This document shows positions 17,582 to 26,299 of a stretch of 64,000 nucleotides of DNA, piece by piece. Numbering within the stretch: position 1 is the stretch's first letter; every line of letters starts with the position of its first letter. The translations under genes were made by a program, and so were the position numbers. The stretch is taken from contig NZ_PEDL01000006.1 in the NCBI RefSeq assembly GCF_002735925.1, forward strand, positions 1 to 64,000. The letters are read 5' to 3'. The notes beneath the pieces are model-generated. The model saw only the letters and a list, made by a program, of their open reading frames with translations, had not been told where the DNA came from and did not search any database. Source of the stretch: Sporanaerobium hydrogeniformans. GTDB taxonomy: Bacteria > Bacillota > Clostridia > Lachnospirales > Cellulosilyticaceae.

Positions 17582-19450
17582 CTAAAGCTTCCTTCCCAAT
17601 ACTTGTTGTAAAAATAAAATGAAGTAAGATGCAACTGCTTTAGTATCATAATTTTTTTCGATATCCTCACGTGCATTTTTAACGATTGCTTCCCTAAGAC
17701 TTGGTTGAATAATTAGTTTTTTGAGTGCTTGGTACCATGCCTCTTCTTTATTTTCTATCAGTAAACCTGTTCGATTGGGTTTAACAACTTTACGCATCAA
17801 TTCTGTGGTAGCATAAATACCTGCCGCTCCTACAGCTGTTGCATCAAAATATTTACAAGGACATTTGCTATTCGTATAACGTGTTTCATCTATAGGACTA
17901 ATCATAATATCATATCTCCATTTACTTACTTCATTTGCATAATCCTTATAATTATGAGAATAGGAAGTTTCTATAATTCTATCTCTGAAAGGAGTAAATT
18001 CAGGTGGTAGCGGAATACCTTTAAAATACAGCTTCACCTCTGGATATTCGCTTAAAATACGATAAAGTGCTTTAAAGGCTGGACCAAAGTGTTGAAGTTT
18101 CGAGCTACTTCCTGTGAATCCAATGCGAATACTTGTATCTTCTTCTAAAGCTTCCGGTCTATAAAAATGCTCTAGATTTACATTAGGTGGGAGTTTAAAC
18201 ACATTATGATTATATTTTTTCGTATCTTCATATAAAATGTCGTTATACGTAATCACGTAATCTACTGTTGTAAGAATTAAAATAAAATACTGATAGTAGC
18301 TCGTATCCTTTCCTAGCTGAGATGCTAACTGTGGATAAGTTTCTGTAACATAAAACCAATTATCATCTAAAATATAAACCGTTTTAATTCCTTCTTTATA
18401 ACAGTATTTAGCTAACTCTAAAGCCTCTCCTGTTCGACTTCTAATAAAAAATACTATATCATAGTTCTTTAATTCCTCCGGCATCGTTTGATTTTCTATA
18501 AAACGTCTCCAACTTATAGGATAAGTGAGCCCCAAAAATTCTAGATAATTCAGTACTTCTATTTGCACTTGTGCATTTTCTAATAGTCCTGAAACGATTC
18601 CTATTTTAATCTCTTTATGAGGTTCAAATTTTATCTCTGGAAGTAGTGTTTCTTTACGACTTCCTTTGGGCATAAGTACATTAAAAAAACTACTTGTTTT
18701 ACTAATAAAAACTCTTACTAAATCATCCCATGAATAACGGAAAGGATAACCGTAATCTATATCCTGTAAACGCTTTTGTAAAACGAGATAACTTCCCAAT
18801 AAACCATCTGAACGATATTGACTAAAAAGACGAAGCATCAATTCCCAGTCAGCAATTTTAGCAAACTCTCTATTTTCACAAAATCCACCCAATTCTTTCA
18901 CCACTTCTGCCTTTATTATCGTATAGTTCAAAGGAATGGATGGAGTAAAGGAAAGGAAATGAATAGATAGATCTTTTTCACCGACTAAAATACTTTGTAC
19001 CTTCCCATTAGCTGTAGGAAGCTTATAAACTGCTCTACTATAAGCACAGTCCAATTCCCCTGTCTTTATCATTCTTACAAGGTGCACTGAAGTATCTAAA
19101 AACCATTTGACCCCCGTCCATGTAAAAGTGACTAATTCACCTCTTGCTATTTTAAAGCCTTCATTCCACAGTGCTCCTGGGCCCTTAAACTCCTCTCCCC
19201 CTTCTATCACAATTAACCGTTCCTCAAGAGGTAAAGTGGCATGCTCTAAGATAGGTAGCTCTTGTAATTGAATTTCATCTAATAGAACAATCACTTCAAT
19301 GGAGGTAAGAGGGTCTAAATATTGCTGTTTTAAATACGTATCAATCGTTAATAAAAGTTCATCTTCTCCCAAGCTTTTATGATGGTATAAAATAAAAGAA
19401 ATAAGGGTTTTTTTTTCCTGCGTGGTAGGTATTCTATAGATTTTAGACAT
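17582..19450 (-). CDS. bifunctional GT2 / GT-B glycosyltransferase
   Basis: A 622-residue protein. The first about 230 residues look like a GT2 family transferase (ISFILYHHKS, then GPGALWNEGFKIARGELVTFTWTG). They carry a substituted DXD region and a later ELGGFCENREFAKIADWELMLRL acceptor-loop segment typical of GT2. Residues about 280-620 are a third copy of the locus-specific GT-B unit (IRIGFTGSSSKLQHFGPAF, WRYDIMISPIDETRYTNSKCPCKYFDATAVGAAGIY). It overlaps the aminotransferase gene by 8 bases. It probably extends the same glycan; specificity is unknown. Confidence 0.78.
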   Translation of the reverse strand: MSKIYRIPTTQEKKTLISFILYHHKSLGEDELLLTIDTYLKQQYLDPLTSIEVIVLLDEIQLQELPILEHATLPLEERLIVIEGGEEFKGPGALWNEGFKIARGELVTFTWTGVKWFLDTSVHLVRMIKTGELDCAYSRAVYKLPTANGKVQSILVGEKDLSIHFLSFTPSIPLNYTIIKAEVVKELGGFCENREFAKIADWELMLRLFSQYRSDGLLGSYLVLQKRLQDIDYGYPFRYSWDDLVRVFISKTSSFFNVLMPKGSRKETLLPEIKFEPHKEIKIGIVSGLLENAQVQIEVLNYLEFLGLTYPISWRRFIENQTMPEELKNYDIVFFIRSRTGEALELAKYCYKEGIKTVYILDDNWFYVTETYPQLASQLGKDTSYYQYFILILTTVDYVITYNDILYEDTKKYNHNVFKLPPNVNLEHFYRPEALEEDTSIRIGFTGSSSKLQHFGPAFKALYRILSEYPEVKLYFKGIPLPPEFTPFRDRIIETSYSHNYKDYANEVSKWRYDIMISPIDETRYTNSKCPCKYFDATAVGAAGIYATTELMRKVVKPNRTGLLIENKEEAWYQALKKLIIQPSLREAIVKNAREDIEKNYDTKAVASYFILFLQQVLGRKL

Positions 19451-20591
19451 GATCCTCTACCCCCTTTAATGCTTCCATATGCCTTTTTACTTCCTCACAA
19501 ATCCCTTTAATATCCTCTTTTGTTAGCCTTAAATGGAGTGGTAAAGAAATGAGATGGTCACTATAATACTTAGCCTTTGGACAACTCCCCTTAGCATAAG
19601 CATAAAGACTATACTCTGTATTATCTCTGTAATGAACTCCTGGATAAATCTCTCGTTTATTCAATACCTGTAGTAATGCATCTCTTTCTGGTACCAAGAG
19701 CATATAGAGATGCTGAGAACTTAGGCACTGTTGTGGTATAGAAATTTTTTGAATTCCTATACACTTTGCTAATTCTTCGTCATACCACTTTGCTAATAAA
19801 CGTCTATAGGTATTATCTTCTTCTAGGTATTTAAGCTGTACGAGTCCTATAGCTGCCATAATGGAGTTCCCATGGTATTTATAGCCTAAATATTCTACTT
19901 CATAGTGCCACTTATAATTCCCTTGATCTCTCATATAAGTATCCTTATCAATACCTAGCCAACTGAGTTTTCTACATAAAGTATCTGCTTCTTTTTCTTT
20001 AAAGCAAATCATCCCACTATCTGCCGTAGGTAGATTTTTAACTGCTTGAAAAGAGTACACCACTGCATCTGCTTCTTTTCCTGGTATCTCTCCATTTAGT
20101 TTTGTACCTGCCATATGTGCTGCATCTAATATTAATTTTAAATGATATTTTTTACAAAGCTTTACCATTCCCTCATATTGTCCTGTACTTCCTCCTAGGC
20201 CTACAAACATAATAGCCTTTGTACGTGATGTAATGTGACTTTCTACACTTTTAGGGTCTAGGCATAAATACTCATCTACATCTGCAAAAACAACCTTTAA
20301 TTTTTCATAAGCAATGGCATGATTAGTAGAAACAAAAGTTAAAGGAGTAGAGATAATCTCATCTCCCTCCTGCCAGCCTTCTAACATTTTAAAAATCTTA
20401 ACTGCCAAATGTAAGCCTGCTGTTGCTGAGTTTAAAAAATGTGCATTGCAAAGCCCAGTATAAGCCTTCCATGCCTCCTCAAATTCAAATGTTTTAAAGC
20501 CTATTCCTGTCCACCCTTTTTCCAAACACTTTTCTATCTCTTTTAAACACTCTTCAATATGAAAAGTAGGTGTAAAGAGCTGAATTCCCAT
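19443..20591 (-). CDS. DegT/DnrJ/EryC1 family PLP-dependent aminotransferase
   Basis: The 382-residue protein has the sugar aminotransferase layout. N-terminal GWTGIGFKTFEFEEAWKAYTG is followed by FLNSATAGLHLAVKIF, which binds the phosphate. Then come LILDAAHMAGT with the PLP-ring Asp and VVYSFQAVKNLPTADSG with the Schiff-base Lys near residue 183. These enzymes aminate nucleotide-linked keto sugars. Next to rfbA, a dTDP-keto-deoxysugar is the most likely substrate. It is first in the minus-strand glycan run and is divergent from the nucleotide-sugar dehydrogenase. Confidence 0.88.
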   Translation of the reverse strand: MGIQLFTPTFHIEECLKEIEKCLEKGWTGIGFKTFEFEEAWKAYTGLCNAHFLNSATAGLHLAVKIFKMLEGWQEGDEIISTPLTFVSTNHAIAYEKLKVVFADVDEYLCLDPKSVESHITSRTKAIMFVGLGGSTGQYEGMVKLCKKYHLKLILDAAHMAGTKLNGEIPGKEADAVVYSFQAVKNLPTADSGMICFKEKEADTLCRKLSWLGIDKDTYMRDQGNYKWHYEVEYLGYKYHGNSIMAAIGLVQLKYLEEDNTYRRLLAKWYDEELAKCIGIQKISIPQQCLSSQHLYMLLVPERDALLQVLNKREIYPGVHYRDNTEYSLYAYAKGSCPKAKYYSDHLISLPLHLRLTKEDIKGICEEVKRHMEALKGVEDHV

Positions 20592-20764
20592 AAAGGTTCC
20601 CCCTAAACTTTAAGTCTTATCATCACATCATATGTCGTAATTTATCAAATCGTTCTAGTATTTTTACATCTTTTTTTGTTATTTACGTTACCTCTGTGTC
20701 TTTTATAGAATACTAATATAGAGAAATGTAAATAATAGTTTTGTATCTATAAGGAGTTGTTGAG

Positions 20765-22093
20765 ATGATATCATTATATGAAGATTTAATTCAAAAAAAA
20801 GAAACCTTAGCTGTTACAGGCCTTGGTTATGTGGGGCTTGTATTAGCTCTTGGTTTCTCCAAAAAAATCAAGGTTATAGGCTTCGATATCAATGAAACTA
20901 AAATTAATCAGTATTTAAACGGTATAGACAAGACCAATGAAGTAGGCTCTGAAGCACTTAACCAAGCAACCCTACTGTTTACAGCTGATGAAACTTCTTT
21001 ACAAACTGCTACCTTTCATATTATTGCTGTACCTACTCCTGTCCATTCGGATAATACCCCTGATCTTTCCCCCCTCATTCATGCTTCTAACACTGTAGGG
21101 AAATATCTAAAGCCTGGTAGCATTGTTGTTTATGAATCTACCGTTTTTCCAGGTGTGACAGAGGAGGTTTGTGTTCCTTTACTGGAAAAAGCTTCTGGAT
21201 TTACTTGTGGTAAGGATTTTAAAGTAGGTTATTCTCCTGAAAGGGTTAATCCAGGGGATAAGGTGCATACAGTAGAAAAAATCGTAAAAATTGTTTCCGG
21301 TATAGATGAAGAAACACTTGATACCATTTCTAGGGTTTATGAATTAGTTATTGAAGCAGGTGTTTATCGTGCACCTTCTATCAAAGTGGCCGAAGCTGCA
21401 AAGGTTATTGAGAATGCACAGCGTGATATTAATATTGCTTTTATGAATGAACTTTCTATCATTTTTGAGCATTTGAATCTTGATACATTAGAGGTATTAA
21501 AAGCCGCTTCTACCAAATGGAATTTTCTTTCTTTTTACCCTGGCCTTGTAGGTGGACATTGCATTGGTGTGGATCCTTATTATCTTACTTATCGTGCCAG
21601 TCAACTTGGCTATACTTCTAAAATCATTTTGGCTGGTAGGTCTTTAAATGACCAAATGGGTTCTTATGTAGCTGAAAAAGTGGTTCGCCTTCTCATTGAA
21701 GGCAATCGTCTTGTGAAAGGAGCACGGGTAGGGATTTTAGGTATTACCTTTAAAGAAAATTGTCCAGATACACGTAACTCTAAGGTTGTAGACCTCCTAA
21801 CCACCCTCCTTAGCTATGGTATTAACCTCTTTATTGTAGATCCAGTAGCAGATCCAGAAGAAGTAGCTAGTCACTACCCCTTCACACTGACTAGCTATCA
21901 TGAGCTTCAGAGTCTAGATGCACTTGTTATAGCAGTAGCTCATGACTGCTTCAAAGCCCATTCACTGGAAGATTTTCTTACACTTTTTAAAAAAGAGAAA
22001 GATAAAGACTATCCCCCTCTAATAGCTGATATTAAAGGAATCTATGATAAGAAATTAGCTCATCAATTAGGCTATCTTTACTGGAGGCTTTAA
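20765..22093 (+). CDS. nucleotide-sugar dehydrogenase (UDP-HexNAc/GDP-mannose dehydrogenase family)
   Basis: The NAD-dependent enzyme oxidises the C6 of a nucleotide sugar to a uronate. It has the N-terminal Rossmann motif GLGYVGLVLALGFSK (about 17-31) and the central helix region EAAKVIENAQRDINIAFMNELS. The catalytic Cys motif GGHCIGVDPYYLT is near residue 265, and the C-terminal domain contains GITFKENCPDTRNSK. The motif set, with KWNFLSFYPGLVGG before the Cys, resembles UDP-GlcNAc/GalNAc dehydrogenases of the WbpA/TviB group. It is transcribed away from the glycosyltransferase operon and ends in its own terminator. Confidence 0.88.
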   Translation: MISLYEDLIQKKETLAVTGLGYVGLVLALGFSKKIKVIGFDINETKINQYLNGIDKTNEVGSEALNQATLLFTADETSLQTATFHIIAVPTPVHSDNTPDLSPLIHASNTVGKYLKPGSIVVYESTVFPGVTEEVCVPLLEKASGFTCGKDFKVGYSPERVNPGDKVHTVEKIVKIVSGIDEETLDTISRVYELVIEAGVYRAPSIKVAEAAKVIENAQRDINIAFMNELSIIFEHLNLDTLEVLKAASTKWNFLSFYPGLVGGHCIGVDPYYLTYRASQLGYTSKIILAGRSLNDQMGSYVAEKVVRLLIEGNRLVKGARVGILGITFKENCPDTRNSKVVDLLTTLLSYGINLFIVDPVADPEEVASHYPFTLTSYHELQSLDALVIAVAHDCFKAHSLEDFLTLFKKEKDKDYPPLIADIKGIYDKKLAHQLGYLYWRL

Positions 22094-22147
22094 GTTTTTA
22101 ATCTCTCTTTTTAAAATTTTATTTTTTTAGAAATAAGAACGCAACTA

Positions 22148-22195
22148 AAAAGTACTTTAATGTCAGATTTTTATAATCCGATATAAAGTACTTTT
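22148..22195 (+). terminator. bidirectional terminator
   Basis: Perfect 12-bp arms AAAAGTACTTTA / TAAAGTACTTTT around a 24-base loop. A and T runs on both sides serve the plus-strand dehydrogenase and the minus-strand collagen-like gene. Confidence 0.7.
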
Positions 22196-22219
22196 ATTTG
22201 TACACTATACTTATATGGT

Positions 22220-22966
22220 TTATGACCAGTATAAATCAGCTATTTTATAAACAGTTAAAGAACCCGCATAATAGACACTTAAATCTCCCTCTTTATTATA
22301 AGCACTTGCAATAACAATATCACCACTGGAGCGGTTTACCAGTCGGTAATCTTTGCTTCCTCCTAACTGATAACTTGTATTTTCTAGTAATTCATGGTTC
22401 ATACTTGCTGTTAAGGGAATACTATCCACTAATACTAAGGCTGTTCCCGTTATAATACTTGGATTATTGGACATAGCCGCACTCTTACCATATACATTAG
22501 GAAGAAAACCTGTATCTTCTAGTCGAACAATAATGTGCCTTTCTGTCTCCAGCGGCCTTGCTATGAATTCCCAACTAAATAAGTAGTAACCCGTTGAATG
22601 AATATGAATCTTTCCATCGCTGTATGTTACTCCATTAAATCCCTCTACTACCGTATCAAAGGGAATAACCTCTCCTGTATGAATAACAAGTTCCTCTCCT
22701 GCTCGTGGTTCCTTATTAATAAGTTGGATACCTGCTGATTCCCAAACTCCCACTGGACCTGCTGGACCAACTTCTCCTTGTGGACCTCTAGGTCCTCTAC
22801 AGCAACAGTAATAGCATCCCTTATCCACTGGAGTATGTTCTTCTACTGTATTTATGTCATCATTTTCTATAGTGCTTTTAACATTCTCTTGGAGATCCTT
22901 TTTCTTTCTGAAGTTATTTCTATATCCTCTTCCCCAGTAGTTTTCTTTATTGTTTTTAATTTCCAT
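22220..22966 (-). CDS. collagen-like exosporium-type protein
   Basis: A 248-residue protein in three parts. A charged N-terminal region (about 1-55) is followed by a Cys run and a very short collagen-like Gly-X-Y tract (GPRGPQGEVGPAGPVG). A C-terminal beta-rich domain of about 170 residues (for example GYYLFSWEFIARPLETERHIIVRL) resembles the trimeric C1q/TNF-like heads of BclA-type spore filaments. Only about six triplets of collagen repeat are present, far fewer than in BclA. Its place beside a glycan locus and a SASP gene supports a spore-surface role; this is inferred. Confidence 0.72.
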   Translation of the reverse strand: MEIKNNKENYWGRGYRNNFRKKKDLQENVKSTIENDDINTVEEHTPVDKGCYYCCCRGPRGPQGEVGPAGPVGVWESAGIQLINKEPRAGEELVIHTGEVIPFDTVVEGFNGVTYSDGKIHIHSTGYYLFSWEFIARPLETERHIIVRLEDTGFLPNVYGKSAAMSNNPSIITGTALVLVDSIPLTASMNHELLENTSYQLGGSKDYRLVNRSSGDIVIASAYNKEGDLSVYYAGSLTVYKIADLYWS

Positions 22967-23126
22967 TTTCCTCCTCCTTATTCTATAGACTCCATCCTAG
23001 CCCTATCTTTTAGTGTTTCTAGTTATATACTATGTTATATTACCTCTTAGCGTGTCATAACATGTCGCTAATTGCTGTAAAAATTCGTTATTAACACCTT
23101 TAGCCACTTTAATTTAAGCCTACTAA

Positions 23127-23179
23127 AAAGAGCATTGCACTCCCTATCCATTTACTGTTTAGGTTTTGCAATGCTCTTT
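23127..23179 (-). terminator. terminator of the SASP gene
   Basis: Perfect 13-bp arms AAAGAGCATTGCA / TGCAATGCTCTTT separated by 27 bases, with T-rich flanks on both strands. Confidence 0.7.
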
Positions 23180-23197
23180 ATTTACCTATTTAAACGC

Positions 23198-23392
23198 CTA
23201 CTCTTCTGTTTGTTTAGCGAGTTCACGTTTTTTCTTAGTCATTAATCCACCAATTCGCCCAGTTTCTTTAGCTGATAAGCTTTTCCAACCACCTGCTTGC
23301 ACCTTACCAAGAAGACCAAGCTCCTCTGCAATTTCTAACTTCATCTTTTCATCTGGTGATAATGCATCAAATAACTTCTCTTTGTTTTTCAT
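23198..23392 (-). CDS. small acid-soluble spore protein, SspF-like alpha/beta type
   Basis: A 64-residue, highly charged protein. The segment KLEIAEELGL matches the protease-recognition motif of alpha/beta-type SASPs, where the germination protease cuts after Glu. KVQAGGWKSLSAKETGRIGGLMTKKKR matches the SspF-like pattern (NGGW, then a helix binding the DNA backbone). These proteins coat and protect spore DNA and supply amino acids at germination. It has its own ribosome-binding site and terminator. Family assignment is good; the exact subgroup is less certain. Confidence 0.8.
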   Translation of the reverse strand: MKNKEKLFDALSPDEKMKLEIAEELGLLGKVQAGGWKSLSAKETGRIGGLMTKKKRELAKQTEE

Positions 23393-23541
23393 CTTCCCTT
23401 ACTCCTTTTTAGATTTTCTAAAGTATGTATCAAAAAAATAAATTTTATACACTAGGCCCCTATTTATTCTGTTTCGCATCCTAATAAAATATAATTATTA
23501 TTGGACTTTATTATAATTTTATAAATAAATACAATTCATTC
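23393..23541. other. intergenic region between the SASP gene and dapA promoter
   Basis: AT-rich DNA that must hold the SASP promoter on the minus strand. I could not find a convincing sigma-G -35/-10 pair at normal spacing. Confidence 0.4.
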
Positions 23542-23570
23542 TTGACATTATTCTTTTAAAGTGCTATAGT
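23542..23570 (+). promoter_or_regulatory. promoter of the lysine riboswitch-dapA-dapB transcript
   Basis: Consensus -35 TTGACA (23542-23547) and TATAGT (23565-23570) with a 17-base spacer, about 23 bases ahead of the riboswitch. Confidence 0.85.
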
Positions 23571-23592
23571 TAGCGCAATATAATACTTAATT

Positions 23593-23765
23593 GTAGAGGC
23601 GCAGTGCTCAGGAGTAACTTTTTAGATTCTAGCAAGAGAAGTTGAAAAAAAGTGAAAGGGTGGATTGCCGAAGATTTAAATACCTTGCTGTATTTATTTC
23701 TGGTTGTATGGTTAATAACTATACAACTGTCACCACTTATTATACAATAGGAGGTGGAGTGCTAC
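23593..23765 (+). promoter_or_regulatory. lysine riboswitch (L box) upstream of dapA
   Basis: Characteristic conserved blocks occur in order: GTAGAGGCGC at the 5' end, AGTGAAAGGGTGGATTGCCG followed by AAG, CTGGTTGTATGGTTAATAACT, ACAACTGTCACCAC, and a closing GTGCTAC pairing back to the 5' GTAG. The location before lysine-biosynthesis genes and the terminator that follows fit transcriptional attenuation: lysine binding favours termination. Confidence 0.92.
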
Positions 23766-23810
23766 GTTATCATTACATCATTTTTAATGATTTTTGATTT
23801 GACCTAGTAT

Positions 23811-23836
23811 CCAGCCTCTTGTGCTGGTTTTTTTAT
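23811..23836 (+). terminator. riboswitch-controlled terminator before dapA
   Basis: Stem CCAGC / GCTGG (23811-23827) followed by a run of seven or more T. It sits about 46 bases after the aptamer and 130 bases before dapA. Confidence 0.8.
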
Positions 23837-23967
23837 TTTAAAAAGCAAAAGGGGTACCCTTTACAACGTTCTATGAATAGAATGGTAGCAAAGGTAAAAG
23901 TTTACAGGTCTACTGCAGTATACGGTTAAGTCATTATAAAAAACATTATGGTGAGAGGATTGGTATT

Positions 23968-24855
23968 ATGACAATTTTTGAAGGAGCTGGTGTAGCTATT
24001 GTTACACCTTTTCACGAAAACGGAGATATTCATTTTGGAAAACTTGAGGAACTCATTGATTTTCAAATAGCTAACAGCACAGATGCTCTTATTATTTGTG
24101 GTACAACAGGTGAGGCTTCTACTATGACAGATGCAGAACACCTTGAGTGTATCAAGGTTGCTGTGGACCGCGTGGCTGGTCGCATCCCTGTTATAGCTGG
24201 TACGGGTAGCAATGATACCCGTCATGGTATTGAACTTACTAAAAATGCAAAAGCACTTGGTGCTGATGCAACACTTCAAGTTACACCTTATTATAATAAA
24301 TGTACACAAAGAGGTCTCATTGAACATTTTACAGCCATTGCAAAAGCTGCAGACCTTCCTATGATTTTATACAGTGTACCTAGTCGTACAGGTGTAAATA
24401 TCACACCTCAAACAGCACTTGAACTCTCTAAAATAGACCTTATTGTAGGTCTTAAAGAAGCGACGGGTAATATTTCGCAAGTAGCTGAAATTGCAGCACT
24501 TTGTGGCGATAAACTTGATCTTTACTCAGGTAATGATGATCAAATTATCCCTCTTTTATCTTTAGGTGGTAAAGGGGTTATTTCTGTACTTTCTAATATT
24601 GCCCCAAAACAAACCCATGATATCGTTAGCCTTTATTTAGGTGGACGCACAGCTGAAGCCCTCAAGCTTCAGTTAGAATTACTCCCTCTAGCAAATTCAC
24701 TCTTTTGCGAAGTAAATCCTATTCCTGTAAAAGCTGCACTTAATATGATGGGCTTTGGCGTAGGACCTTGCCGCTTACCACTTACTACTCTTGAAGAAGC
24801 TCATGCTCCAAAACTTCGTGAGGCTCTTGTAAAAGCTTCTTTAATAGCTGAGTAG
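23968..24855 (+). CDS. dapA: 4-hydroxy-tetrahydrodipicolinate synthase
   Basis: The enzyme condenses pyruvate with aspartate semialdehyde, the first committed step of lysine and diaminopimelate synthesis. It is a TIM-barrel of 295 residues with the family motifs GTTGEASTMTDAEH, IPVIAGTGSNDTRHGIEL and YYNKCTQRGLIEHF. The Schiff-base Lys is in IVGLKEATGNI. It is preceded by a lysine riboswitch and followed 15-25 bases later by dapB, so the two form one regulated transcript. In a spore-former the product also feeds dipicolinate. Confidence 0.98.
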   Translation: MTIFEGAGVAIVTPFHENGDIHFGKLEELIDFQIANSTDALIICGTTGEASTMTDAEHLECIKVAVDRVAGRIPVIAGTGSNDTRHGIELTKNAKALGADATLQVTPYYNKCTQRGLIEHFTAIAKAADLPMILYSVPSRTGVNITPQTALELSKIDLIVGLKEATGNISQVAEIAALCGDKLDLYSGNDDQIIPLLSLGGKGVISVLSNIAPKQTHDIVSLYLGGRTAEALKLQLELLPLANSLFCEVNPIPVKAALNMMGFGVGPCRLPLTTLEEAHAPKLREALVKASLIAE

Positions 24856-24879
24856 TTACTCGTAGAAAGGATGAGACAC

Positions 24880-25638
24880 ATGATAAAAGTATTAATGCAT
24901 GGTTGTAATGGGAAGATTGGTCAAACCATCTCTCGTATAATAAAAAATCAGCAGGATATGGAATTAGTAGCAGGTGTAGACCCTTACCTTCATATTGTTA
25001 ACCCTTTTCCCGTTTTTGCTACTATTGATGAATGCCCTACTCCAGCTGATGTGATTATTGATTTTTCAACAGCTTCTGCTGTTCCTGCACTTTTAGAGTA
25101 TGCACGTCAAAAGAAAATGCCTCTTGTAGTATGTACAACTGGTCTTTCTGATGAAGTTATTGAAGATCTCAAAAATAGCAGTCATGAAATTCCTATTTTC
25201 TTTTCTGCTAATATGTCACTGGGTGTTAATCTTCTCATTGCTCTTGCCAAAAGAGCAACTGAAATATTGGCAGATAGTGGTTTTGACATTGAAATTATAG
25301 AAAAACATCATAATCAAAAAATAGATGCACCGAGTGGAACGGCATTAGCTATCGCCGATGCCATCAATGAAACCTTAGATAATAGTTATACTTACCGCTA
25401 CGACCGTTCTACCGTACGTGAAAAACGTCCACACAAAGAAATTGGTATTCATGCAGTGCGTGGTGGTAGTATTGTAGGTGAACATGACGTCCTCTTTGCT
25501 GGTAACGATGAGTTTATTACTTTAAGCCATCAAGCTACCTCAAAAGAAGTTTTTGCTGTAGGTGCCTTAAAAGCTGCTAGATTTTTAGTAACGAAAACAC
25601 CTGGACTTTATAATATGGATCATTTATTACAGGCTTAA
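24880..25638 (+). CDS. dapB: 4-hydroxy-tetrahydrodipicolinate reductase
   Basis: It reduces the DapA product with NAD(P)H. The Rossmann motif HGCNGKIGQTISR opens the protein. VIIDFSTASAVPALLEYA, ANMSLGVNLL and the catalytic EKHHNQKIDAPSGTALA follow. An ATG at 24871 directly abuts the ribosome-binding site (GAAAGG); the next in-frame ATG at 24880 has a 9-base gap and gives the usual N-terminus MIKVLMHG, so it is preferred (252 residues). It shares the lysine riboswitch with dapA. Confidence 0.97.
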   Translation: MIKVLMHGCNGKIGQTISRIIKNQQDMELVAGVDPYLHIVNPFPVFATIDECPTPADVIIDFSTASAVPALLEYARQKKMPLVVCTTGLSDEVIEDLKNSSHEIPIFFSANMSLGVNLLIALAKRATEILADSGFDIEIIEKHHNQKIDAPSGTALAIADAINETLDNSYTYRYDRSTVREKRPHKEIGIHAVRGGSIVGEHDVLFAGNDEFITLSHQATSKEVFAVGALKAARFLVTKTPGLYNMDHLLQA

Positions 25639-25672
25639 AGATTCCTTTAAAAAGACCTGGACTCTTTAAGTA

Positions 25673-25720
25673 AAAAGAACCGTGTATGCTTGTTCACTCA
25701 TACACGGTTCTTTTATTTTG
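25673..25720 (+). terminator. terminator after dapB (bidirectional)
   Basis: A 16-bp perfect stem (25673-25688 with 25699-25714), 10-base loop and TTTTATTTTG tail. Confidence 0.9.
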
Positions 25721-25749
25721 CTTTTTTGCTAGACAAATCTCTAACCTTT

Positions 25750-26280
25750 CTAAAACTCTATTCCTTTTCTAGCCGCTATACCCTTTTCCATAGGATGTTT
25801 AATAGCATCTATACAACTGATATAGTCTGAGCGTCTTGCTATTTCTTCATTTATTTGGCGCCCTGTTAAAACTAATTCTATTTCTTCTGGTTTATTATCC
25901 ATTAAATCATAGAGCTGCTTTTCTGGGATAATACCTAACTGCACTGCATTCAGTATTTCATCTAAAATAAGCACATCACATTCACCTGTATCCATCACTT
26001 TACTAGCAAATTTTAAAGCGATTTGACATTCTCCTTTAAGTTCCTCTTTTTCATCATCTGTTAACTCCCAAGTAAAGCCTCTCTTTTTCTCAAAGTGAAA
26101 AACCTTAAAGTATGGCTCAAGTCCTTTTAGTACCTTACACTCACATGTATCATCATTCTTTAAGAACTGAATCATAATAACTTTATATTGATTGCCTATA
26201 GCACGCATACCTAAACCTATGGCCGCAGTAGTTTTTCCCTTTCCATCTCCATAATATACTTCTATAAGTCCATTTTCCAC
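25750..26280 (-). CDS. cobO: cob(I)alamin / cobyrinate adenosyltransferase, CobO type
   Basis: It transfers the adenosyl group of ATP to cobalt, making coenzyme B12. The P-loop GDGKGKTTAAIGLGMRA is at the N-terminus; VIMIQFLKND, DVLILDEILNAVQLG and ELVLTGRQINEEIA are further family motifs. The TTG at 26322 lies before the ribosome-binding site. AGGAGG (26293-26288) is followed 7 bases later by GTG at 26280, so I start there, giving 176 residues and no overlap with the upstream gene. Its product is the cofactor of NrdJ encoded 2.6 kb away. Confidence 0.93.
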   Translation of the reverse strand: MENGLIEVYYGDGKGKTTAAIGLGMRAIGNQYKVIMIQFLKNDDTCECKVLKGLEPYFKVFHFEKKRGFTWELTDDEKEELKGECQIALKFASKVMDTGECDVLILDEILNAVQLGIIPEKQLYDLMDNKPEEIELVLTGRQINEEIARRSDYISCIDAIKHPMEKGIAARKGIEF

Positions 26281-26299
26281 ATCTTTTCCTCCTAAAAAA

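Noticed and set aside
20592-20764. Sporulation sigma-K or sigma-E promoter for the glycan operon (CATATGATG near 20630)
   Set aside because: The -35 half is only two bases and the spacing is off by one; this occurs too easily by chance in AT-rich DNA to report as a feature.
23393-23541. Sigma-G promoter for the SASP gene
   Set aside because: GAATA and TATAAAA are visible but separated by 15 rather than 17-18 bases.
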